64,000 bases of DNA, from positions 9,176,001 through 9,240,000 of the forward strand of contig JAMPIT010000174.1 of NCBI GenBank assembly GCA_026261815.1. The letters run 5' to 3'. The notes beneath the pieces are model-generated. The model was given only the letters and a program-made list of their open reading frames with translations, did no database searches and was not told where the DNA came from. Origin of the DNA: Monarcha castaneiventris obscurior (lineage: Eukaryota > Chordata > Aves > Passeriformes > Monarchidae). Shown piece by piece: positions 54,901 through 64,000 of the stretch; position 1 is the stretch's first letter, and the number at the start of each line of letters is the position of its first letter. The translations under genes were made by a program, and so were the position numbers.

Positions 54901-56976
54901 GGCAAGGAAAGCAGGAGTCATGGAGACTGGGTGAGCACAGGGCATTCTGTGGGTCACAGGATGTGACCTAGCTGTGATAAATTGAGTTTAAAGAACACAC
55001 CAAGAAAAAACAATGGATACCACCTTTTGTATATTTTAAAATCTCATGGCTCTCAGAAGCTGTGTATGTTGTTTTCATGCCTCTGGCTGTCTTTGCTGTG
55101 CAATAATAAAACAATAAACTCAACCTGTTGCCTGGGACTAGTGCACCTTGCATGGTGATTGATGGCATTGGGACTCTGGTCTTTTGTTCACTCTTAAGGT
55201 CTGGAATGATAATTTTGAAACTTGATGTCATATCTTACCCCTCAATTAATTTGAGCTTGACAGAACTTTATTCTCTGGGTGCAACTTATCATTGCTCAAG
55301 TACTGTCGGAATAATGCACATACATAAGCATGCCTTCAATATTAAAGTGATTCTTCTGGAGTCTGGATGATAAACACTTCATCAGTCAGCAGTGGGAAGC
55401 AAATGTGACATGACCAACACAGTGTCAAGTACTGATGCTGGTTGTGAAGGAGACTGACTCAATTCTTTGCAGACATAAACAGTGATAGCAATAAAAACTG
55501 AATGTCTGACAAGTTTTGGGTTACAATTTGATCAAGACTCTTTTTACCTATTGAGTCAACGCATCAGTTTTGCAGAAATCCTTATTTTCAACACAGTGTC
55601 CATTAGGAAAGTTTTCTCAGGTGCAACATGTCTCGCCCAATAATGTGGACAATTGCATTAAGTGTAAGAAACCCAATATTAAGTCTAAACCTACCCATCT
55701 TAACACTTAATCTATAGATCATGTCTCTCATATGTCTCTTGGCAAATAGTAAGATTCGTCATTTAAATTTAGCCATTTAAGCTCTTCTGTATCTGTAAGC
55801 TGAATTAATCATTCTAAATTGTAGAGGTGATCCCCTAAAATGTGTATCTAAAAGCTGTGCTCTCTTACTCCTTGGAATTCATTCTTTCTTCTTTTATAGC
55901 AAGAGAGCAGAGACAAATATCTCAAACAAAAAAGTAAGGCATTTAAACATATAATTTACTAAAAATGGATGAGATAAATCCCATCTCCCAAATCATACTA
56001 TTTTGTCCTGAGAGAACTTGATTCAGGATGAAGGGCTGAGAATGTTCCATCCCAAAATGGCCAAAAGCCCCATCCCAAAGTGAAGTATTCCTGGTGGCTT
56101 CTGGGCTGGGGACAAATGGAAAAAAATCAGAAAGGATAAACACGTTGGGCAGACAATTATGGTCACTTTGTCTATATACAACTGTCTCGGAGAAATCTGA
56201 CAGACACGAAGAAAGGCATATGGAAGGTATTAATGAAAAATTGCTAAAGTTCAACACTTTCACAGATTATGCCAACAGACACTGAAAAGTTGCCTGAAAA
56301 TTCAGACCAAAAGCACAAAGATCCCTGTAACCACAGATATCACTTAATTGGTCTGATAAGGATGCGTTCCTTTCTTCAGATTCATCTTAGATCTCTTGCT
56401 ATTTCAAACTAGTAGTCCTATGTGTTAGAGCAGTCCTTTGAGCTGACAGGCTGGGATATGCAGTTAATAAGCCATTAAACTGCTAAGCATCTATAAAAAA
56501 TGAATCAATGTTTCAGATGTCCCAGGAGTCTTATAATTAATAAAAGCCTCTTCCTGGAAGTGAAGTATTTAAAATAGAACACACTTTCTAAAAGAATTGG
56601 CAATAACAAATGTCCTACCTTTGCTGATTCTTTATAAAAACTAAAATGCTCTCACCACCAAGAGTTTAAAAATAAATAAAAAAAATTAATTAACATATTC
56701 TGGTTTTCCTGATTGTTTAAAGACAGAAACTACAAATGCACTGACAAGAAGTGACTAAGCCTCTGTCAGCTCACAGAGAAAATGACTGCAGTAACAGGGT
56801 CTGTGGGAGCCACACTGCCCAACAAAGGCAACACAGCATGTATGTACAGAGCTGCTTTGCTACAATCCCCAAAGTCCTCAATCAGTGTAACTGAACAACA
56901 AAACCCTGCTTATGAAACCATGAGAGCCAACACAGGCACTGCTTGTTCTGCTGGCCACACTGACAGGAATTACTTT

Positions 56977-57006
56977 GGGGGGAAGAGGAGGGGGAAGATG
57001 GGGGGG
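56977..57006 (+). repeat. G-run cluster (possible G-quadruplex)
   Basis: G runs of 6, 5 and 7 bases lie within 30 bases, separated by aagagga and aagat. Splitting the last run gives four G3 tracts with short loops, enough for a G-quadruplex. The G strand is the plus strand, the template strand for MAGI2, so the pre-mRNA would carry the C-rich complement. It is unusual in this AT-rich intron. Confidence 0.6.
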
Positions 57007-58812
57007 CTGTCTTACATCCATGCTCATGTATTTCATTTTGTTACACAGCACATGCCAGTGCCTGCTTCTTGGGTGCTGCCTAGTCATTGTTCACATAGAA
57101 TTTGCCTGGGAGAAGCAAATTACAGGTGTAGAATTCAAGCAAAAAGGCAGGTAAATATTGGCTCTTGATCCACTTGGAGCTGAAACATATTGTCCTGGAA
57201 ATTGCTCCTCAGCAATGGTCTGTTATGTGGCACATTTCGAATAACTACAAAGAATGATCTTTCTAATGATTTCTACAATACACATCAGAGACCAAATCCT
57301 GCCTTTGCCTCTTTCACTGTGGAAGTATCCTGGCAACAGCGGCAGCGCTGATGTTTTATGTAAGGATCTCTGGGCTTCATCCTTTCCTGTTTAGCTGTGT
57401 AGGAAAGGCACTAAGTGCCAGAGCAATGCCAACAGATGCAATCTGCATGGAAGGGATGAGCAAGGCTCGTCCAGCATGTGATGGCAGTGGCCAGGGAGCA
57501 ATTTCTGCAGCCCTTTGGAAAGGCAAGGGGAAGAACCACACCCACTCTCACCCCACTGCTCCTGGACACCCCCGGTAGACAAGGATGGATTCCACACAGG
57601 AATTTTCCCTTATATGTAATGTTAGGCAACAGCTAAAGAAAAGTATGAGCAAAATCATCCTGGATAGGAAGATATCAAATTCGATAAGCTTTGTAATGAA
57701 GCAGGAATTAAAATGGTATATATAGACTCTGCAGTATGAAAATCCTTCTACAGAGCATGGAAGATTAAGTAATGGATATTTTGTTTCACAGTAATGTATA
57801 CATTTAGAGAACTTGCAATATTTCATTTTATCTTCTCATCCATATGATTGTCACTAGAGACTTCTACTACAGTGATCTGTTTCTGAATTTCTAAGTTTAC
57901 CAAAAAGGATTCACAGCATTATTTCTCAGAGAGATATAAAAACCTGAATTCTTTAATTTTCTACACTAACAACAACAAAATCATTTCTTAAATTTATTTC
58001 AGGATAAGAATTATCAAGTTCTGTAAAATATTATCTTGCTGAAAGGTTGAGGGGGAAGTTGATTACTTGCTTCAGAAAAGGGTGGAGTGCTCTCACTAGA
58101 GATACCAGTCTACATGGACTCCCTTTTTTTCTGAAGCACTCTGATCCAAGAAATAAAACAATGATTGTCTTTTAGGACTTGACATCTGAAACCGTTATCA
58201 GCTTTATGCAGGCTCTGAAACATTCCTGAAAAGGGTCCTCCAGATAGTATTGCCAGGTAAGTTTCAGTGGCACTGCCACAACTCTGTTAATGTGGTGACT
58301 TTAGCCTCCCACAATATTGTTAAATCTTTGTAACAATTTACAATAGTTCATTTCATAAATGCTGAACAATCTTGTGAGTGTCACCATTTGAGAACAAGAA
58401 GACTTGAAACACAGAAACTATTCATCTGACCAAACTGCAGCTCTCTAGACTCCCTCTATAGTCAATGGAGAGGAACAGGCACTTGTGATTGATTTCTTAA
58501 CCTAGAAATTTAACCAGGTCACAATCCATACTCAGAAAGAAGGTGTTTTTCTCTTTGGTCTATAAAGATGGTTCAAAGGGACTAGTTCAGAGACAGAAAT
58601 CTTTACAGTAGCTGAGATAACTGAGATGACTCCCCAAAATAGAGATTAAGTAATTTTTTTTAGACTTCAGAGAAATCCTAATATTCAGGATTCCTGCCTT
58701 TCACCCTTGCAAGAACATCCTTACCTGAACATGCATATTCTCACTGCAGAAGGAGGTAACTGAGGACTCTGAATAACAGAAACTCACTGCAAAGTAAGAA
58801 GGAAGAACAGAC

Positions 58813-59028
58813 CTGGTGTTACTGTCACGTCATTTCCATTGACCACAGGTCTTTCTTCCTCTTCTTCCTCTGGTGGTTCAATGCCTGTCTTCTCCATATT
58901 GCTCACAGACTTATTCCTTTTACGTTTGCCTTCAGCCCCGGGAGTGGCACCTGGGAGGATCTGGTCTGTCACATTTAACAGCAACGGAGCCGGTTCTGCT
59001 GGAGGCTTCGGAGTGCCGTAATAGTTGT
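58813..59028 (-). CDS. MAGI2: MAGI2 exon A: end of GK-like region and acidic/basic linker
   Basis: This 216-nt internal exon is entered with one codon base already used (phase 1) and leaves one base over (phase 1). The acceptor is a strong pyrimidine tract ending in ttctttccag. The donor is CAG|GTCTGT, a poor match to GTAAGT. The first codon is split and completes to Asp; the translation then runs NYYGTPKPPAEPAPLLLNV. The NYYGT part is the last piece of the guanylate-kinase fold. Next come a basic patch (KRKRNKS, possibly a nuclear-localisation-like or phosphorylated segment) and an acidic run (EEEEEERP) before VVNGN. This matches remembered vertebrate MAGI2; MAGI1 has a quite different linker at this position. 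The main visible difference from the human protein, from memory, lies around the stretch after VVNGN. The exon joins to the exon at 50639..50852 by completing a Glu codon (G|AA). No function of its own is known to me beyond spacing the GK-like and WW modules. Confidence 0.95.
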
Positions 59029-61362
59029 CTGGAAAGAAAAGAAAAGGAAAAACACATAAGATTGCAGAAATACACAGGCTGCTGCAGCTTCTTTTGTCTT
59101 AGATTAACGGATGTGTGAGGTAGGATCTGGCTCACCAGCTAATATAAAGAATAGTTCAAAATGTTTTCTGCGAAATTGAATATTTACCTTTCATGAAATG
59201 ACAATTAATTTTCTTAGTGGTATCACAAGTGATCCAATCATGCTCACAAACATGCTTCTTATTAACAATTTTTTAAACTGTAACAGGTTAAGTTTACATT
59301 CCTCTCACTCGAATATCTGACAAATAGGCAGCATACTGGAGCTGTTCTTTTATTTCAAACCATTAGTCAGGACAAATTAGTTTTGCAACATTTATGCCAC
59401 AAAACAAGAGTTTCTTAAGGATCAAAATGATGATAAGAACATTGGTTATTTATTATGTTATGTAATTTTCACTCCCTCAAATTATCTCACCTGTTTAGAA
59501 AGTAAATAATCATCCAATGATTCAGAGTTTTGCAGTTTTCAGTGACACTCACTATCTTTTTTTCATATTTGCCAAACTTTTGCTATTCACAAGATCAAAA
59601 TTTGAATAGTTAATGTTAATATATTTTCAAAGAAAGTTGAAACCTTATGCTTTAGGTTTTAAGATTATCTCAAAGTACTAAGGAATTCTAAGAAGACTTA
59701 AGGTGGCTGACAGATTACCCTTTATTTGTTTCTCATGAAATTTCTGGCAACTTCCTCTGAGTTATCTACTTTCTGTCAAAAGGATTATTAGATTAGATGG
59801 ACCATGGCCCTATCTTATCTATCAATATCTATATGTTTGAATTTCTAGCACATCTGATCTCAAAATTGGTGTCTTACTGATACTGTAAATATGTCATAAA
59901 AACATAGTTAAAAATAGAACAGTAACATAATTAAATAATATTTTTAAAACCATGTGCTTTCTAGAAAGAAACATAAATAGCAATATAAGACATAATGATG
60001 AAAACATGCTGTTTATGCAGTTATCCTTTTTCATCTGTAAGCTGCATGGAAGTGCAATGAACACGATATTTTACAAGTAGATTTACAGCAGTCATTATGG
60101 GAAACTAAAAATACTGTCCAGGTTTGAGAAGCTTCCTCCCCCCCCAAAAAAAAGGTGCACCTGTGTAAGCATATCAAGCTGATGAAAATATTTGTAGACC
60201 TTATGACCATTTTTTAATTTCTTGTCCCACATTTATGACTTCTGTATGATCAAACAGCAGTAGCAACTGACAAAATTTTCATAACCATATACAGGCATGA
60301 CATATGCATATGCTATACATGCACAGTAAAACATCATAAAATATATTTTTCAGGCAGAGTAAAAATTATTACTGGTAGTTGTATTCCTGTGTGTTTCCGA
60401 GGACTTACAATGTTCAGGTACATGACCACCTCAATACAGGTAAGTAACTGAACAGCCTTGCAACTACTAAATACTCAATGAAATTTTCTCAGCAGTTTAG
60501 CAAAAAAATATTAATAACAGATGTTTCTGTAATTGTAATACACAGTAAAAATGTACTGCGTTAAATGACACTCCTTGTCGCTCTGGACTTAGGGATGTTT
60601 GAATGAAACTTTCACTCACCGTGGATTTTTTTTGTGAAATGGCAGCAGGTTTAACCCAGTAGGGCAATGAGCTGTGGCTCTGTAGGGGTGACTGTGGGAG
60701 CTTTCTCTGACTGCCAGTGTTAAAGCAGGGGAGCAGGATTTGGGTTTTAAGGGGGAAAAAGGAAATCTACATTGATCCACTCACAAAACTGTACCTCCAA
60801 AAAATGTCAAGATCAGATCTGGTCACTGTCAAATTTCTAAGATCTGACAGTACAGGCTATTTTGAGAGTGTCTGAAAACCAGCAGTGCTCAGTTGGAAAT
60901 CCACTCGTGTATTGCTCTAAGATCATGTTACCTTTATTGGTGAGACTGCATGTCTGAAATATCACATATTTTGAAAAAAGGACTCCTCAATTAAAAAAAC
61001 TCCCTGGCCTAAGCCATTTTACCAGTCTCAGTGCCTCAGAGGCCTTAAGCTTCACAAAACTTGTCAAATATTCACTGATTTCCACTGATTCCATAAATAT
61101 CAGCAGATATATCCCAGGCATATAGTACCAGTGTGACACAAACTGTGAAACTAGAAGTGCAGTACCTTGACTTTTTTCCTTTGTTCTTAGTTTTGTCATT
61201 GTCATACAAAATTAAGCGCAGTAGTAATTAGCAGTAATGCTAATATCCTGAATAGTAGATGAGGTGTTTTAACTGAAGGACACTCTCATGTTATTTTAAA
61301 ATATTGGACACTTTTTCACTTTGACTGACTGTATGCATTAGTGAGAGACAGATAAAACTCAC

Positions 61363-61385
61363 AAAAAAAAAAAAAAAAAAAAAAA
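61363..61385. repeat. Poly(A) tract, 23 bases
   Basis: This is an uninterrupted run of 23 A after acac. There is no recognisable retroposed gene body directly upstream, so I treat it as a simple homopolymer and not as the tail of a processed pseudogene. The exact length may carry sequencing error. Confidence 0.95.
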
Positions 61386-62115
61386 TCTGTGAATATGACA
61401 TATAAAAATATAAGAAAAAAATGCACATGTAAGATCAGGAGCCAAAGAGGATTTAACTCATTCAGTTTCAAACTAGAAATGCTGTATAATTTCCAACTTC
61501 TGTCCTCTAATGTAACACTTTATGTGCTTTATGATCCAGTAATCATTGATTTAAAAGTGAGTTTTACATTATTAATTACTACTACCTATTGATTTATATC
61601 TTTAATTCAAAAATATGCATAAACACTGCAAATAAAAATAAGAAACTATACACATATATAAAACCAGTGTTCACAAAAAAAATTAGTTAAACTCCAATGG
61701 AAAAAATATATAGGATGAGAGATCCAGTAATTTCAATGAAGGATTTATGCTCCATTACAGAAAAATTAGAATCAATGTAAACTGTGTCTTTTATTATGAA
61801 GAGATTCTCAGTGTCTTGAAACTCCTTACTTAAGGCTTAGGACATTAGAACTAATGGGAGACTCTCATAAAACCTTGGCAAATGTCATACCTAGGCTTAA
61901 CATAGAAACTAAATGTTTAAAAACAGCAACTTTTGTTGCCATGAAGTTTGGAAAACCTCTGATGTTTTTCATCTTCCCTGAGCAAGGCCAGGGCTGGTTC
62001 AATAGGTTATTGTTGAAACACAAATCATAAGGTACTGAAATTCATTTTTCTGTAGGTACAAAAGGAACACCAAATAAATAATTTCAACTGCACTTAATTT
62101 TTAAAAAGGAATTAT

Positions 62116-62147
62116 AAAAAAAAAAAGAAAAAGAAAAAAAAAGAAAG
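62116..62147. repeat. A-rich, G-interrupted purine tract
   Basis: About 32 bases are composed only of A with isolated G, ending just before agctt. It is low-complexity sequence upstream of the old CR1-like fragment at 62340. Confidence 0.9.
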
Positions 62148-62339
62148 CTTACTAGAAGAAAACATAAATCCCATGCTCACTGGCAGTCAGAAAAAACAGC
62201 AGTTAGGAGTTTTTTTAAAAAATGGAGCACAAAACAGACAACACCTTTATAGCACTATACAAAACCACATAGTACCCTCTCTTTTGTATACTGCCTGCTG
62301 TTCTGGTACTTGCCTCTCAAAAATTACATGGGGGAACTA

Positions 62340-62690
62340 AAGAAGGGCAATTAAAGCTTGGAACTGCTTAAATTGAGTTTTCAGCTTGGAAATGGGAGAG
62401 CTGAAGGGGGATATGGCAGATATGTATAAAAACAGGAGAACCCTGGGAAAGTGCCTAGAAAATCAATGAATGGCTGCTTGGCTTCCCACTACATAAGAAC
62501 AAGAGGATGCCCAATGAAATTAGCAGGTTTAAAACAAGCAAAAGAAGTGGGTTTTTTTCCACACAGCATAAGAGAATAGCGGCATTCACTGTCAGATACT
62601 GCCAGTATCATAAATGCAGTCAAAAAGCACTTATACAAAGTCATAGAAGAAAAAAAGACCATGAAAGCCTATGAAATATCAAGGCACAAA
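62340..62690 (+). mobile_element. Ancient CR1-like LINE fragment (L3/turtle type)
   Basis: Blocks matching the 3' part of ORF2 of old amniote CR1/L3 elements follow in the right order: aattaaagcttggaactgct, gggggatatggcagatatgt, ataagaacaagaggatgccc, aatgaaattagcaggtttaa, aacaagcaaaagaagtgggt, ttccacacagcataagagaa, cattcactgtcagatactgc. These correspond to the conserved LFSLEKRR/GDM.. to N-F-FT region of the RT C-terminus. Frameshifts and stop codons are frequent, so it is an inactive fossil. It lies in the intron upstream of the exon at 58813..59028, opposite to the gene. Confidence 0.75.
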
Positions 62691-63519
62691 TTCTGAATCA
62701 AGAGTCCCATACAATCAGATTGGTGGAGTGCAGAATGGAACTCTGCACGCCTTCCCTGTTCTTGTATTTTATACCTTAACATCTACCAAGGGGCACTAGT
62801 AGAGACATTTTCCCTCGATTTGACTAAGTGCGGCTGCTCTATTACTCAGGTCCCTCCTTGTTGTACTCAAAAAATGTGTGTATACTCACCTGCCACCTCT
62901 GCATAGAGTCAAGAGATCAGTTTAAGCCTAAGTGAAGTCCTTTGTGCTGGTCCTGACTCAAAGCCTCCGTGCAGACAGGCAGTGCAGAAAAAGCACCACT
63001 GCTTAATCCAGCTGGCTGCTGCTCCTGATTGCTTCAGTGCTCCCAGCTGGTTCTGAGTGCAGCTGAACACTGAAGATGGTCTGGCCTAACCTATTTGATT
63101 TGGCTGCCGAAGTGGCTTGGCTGCCATGGCACAGTGAGAATTACCAAGTATCCCTTGCCACCCCTGAGCTGTATGAACCCTCATCGGACCCTGATTCTGC
63201 AAGGAAGAGTCAGACAAATTACTGGGTAGGCTTGCCCTGAGGACAGAGACCGGATCAGGAAGTCGGAAAGTCACAAGAAGAAGAAAAAAGGGAAAACAAG
63301 GAGGACAAAACAGCTTACTTTTTTTCCCCTTAACCTTAGCTCACCTATGTCAGGAAGAAGTAAGACTTTTATCGATAGTGTTTGATGATGAAGCAATACC
63401 ATAACTTGCTCCCTGAGGAAAGGTAAGCCCTTGTGGAAGAAAAAAAGAGCATTTAGGTGGTAGTAAAGAAGCAGGAAAATCATCACGCTGAAATGATAAC
63501 AAGACTCAGATATCCTGAC

Positions 63520-63900
63520 AGTGCCTATACTGATGTTCTCGACACCCAATGATCCCAGTTACTGGGCACAGTTACAAAGGTGTCTCCCATGTGCTCCATT
63601 GCAGGGACTGACCTACATGCATTTTCCTCTGCCTGGCCTTCCCAGGCCCTCTCCCTTTCTGAGAGGAAAGAGCCAAAATGCAGCATGGAGTGGACATCTC
63701 CACTAGCCATCCTTCTGGACAGAGAAGGGAGAGGAAGGGCTTTGTGCCAGGTCTGCACTCCAGGCTGTGGAGGAGCACGTGCTCCTTTAGCTCCTGGGCC
63801 AGGTCAGCCTGAGCCATCAGGCTGTGAAGGAAGGGGGTCATTGCTGAGAGCATCCTTTGCTCCTGAAGCTTCACTGATCTCATCTAAGAAACTAAAAACT
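63520..63900. other. GC-richer patch near window end, unidentified
   Basis: Frames of about 100 codons are open on both strands (plus from 63580, minus from 63883). The plus frame ends at the drop back to AT-rich sequence. No match to MAGI2 GK-domain exons or to any family I recognise. An eroded repeat or a regulatory element is more likely than a gene. Confidence 0.25.
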
Positions 63901-64000
63901 CTTGTTTAAAAATCTAAGTGTTATGGAAAGTTAAAAGTAGTGCCAAGAATTATAGTAAAAATGAACAACCAGACAAAAAACAAAAGGTGTTCCAGAGCCA

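Larger units (their letters stand above)
59029..64000 (-). other. MAGI2: MAGI2 intron upstream of exon A (partial)
   Basis: This is intronic sequence, at least 4.97 kb. I looked for the preceding GK-like exon, expected to end in a SGTYE-type peptide with a phase-1 donor, and did not see it. The stretch holds a C8/A8 junction near 60138..60153, a 23-base A tract, a purine-rich A/G patch near 62116, an old CR1-like fragment near 62340..62690, and a GC-richer patch at about 63520..63900. That patch is open in several frames on both strands but resembles no protein I recognise. Nothing else coding was recognised. Confidence 0.8.

Noticed and set aside
56782..57168. 128-codon plus-strand open frame in intron A-B.
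   Set aside because: It overlaps the G-run cluster and a GC-richer patch that lowers stop frequency. The translation matches nothing recognised and an opposing frame is open too.
58784..58984. Open frame continuing past 58813 into a LFFLLTLQ tail.
   Set aside because: The tail is intron read-through beyond the GT donor. The coding part ends at 58813.
61363..61385. Poly(A) tract as a possible processed-pseudogene tail.
   Set aside because: No gene-like sequence or target-site duplication is seen on either side. A simple homopolymer is enough.

Overview
This window is vertebrate nuclear DNA, almost certainly from a bird. It is AT-rich and has the long gene-poor layout of a large intron. Its interspersed repeats are CR1 non-LTR retroposons, including one with the avian-type 3' octamer repeats. 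There is no bacterial gene organisation. Short open frames are scattered on both strands, and nearly all are chance frames in non-coding DNA.

The only protein-coding gene I can support is MAGI2 (S-SCAM / atrophin-1-interacting protein 1), on the minus strand. Three consecutive internal exons are readable: A at 58813..59028 (end of the guanylate-kinase-like region and the acidic/basic linker), B at 50639..50852 (rest of the linker and first half of WW domain 1) and C at 38982..39061 (second half of WW1 and the start of the WW1-WW2 spacer). All have AG/GT splice borders, and the phases join exactly (1-1, 1-2, 2-1). The paralogue call rests on linker residues that match remembered MAGI2 and not MAGI1. 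The exon before A (rest of the GK-like domain) and the exon after C (WW2) were not found. The window is therefore one interior slice of a very large gene: at least 4.97 kb of the intron upstream of A, a 7.96 kb intron A-B, an 11.58 kb intron B-C, and at least 38.98 kb of the intron downstream of C.

The introns hold a 5'-truncated CR1 on the minus strand (49592..50064), an older CR1 fragment on the minus strand (8845..9000) and two old, L3/turtle-type CR1-like fragments on the plus strand (about 23560..23856 and 62340..62690). They also hold an (AAT)11 microsatellite, A-tracts, an AT-only patch, a three-copy 15-mer and a G-run cluster. Several GC-richer patches stand out from the AT-rich background. 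Two plus-strand stretches have exon-like splice signals and could belong to antisense transcripts, but both are speculative. I saw no tRNA, rRNA, CRISPR, promoter or recognisable viral element, and no clearly new biological system.
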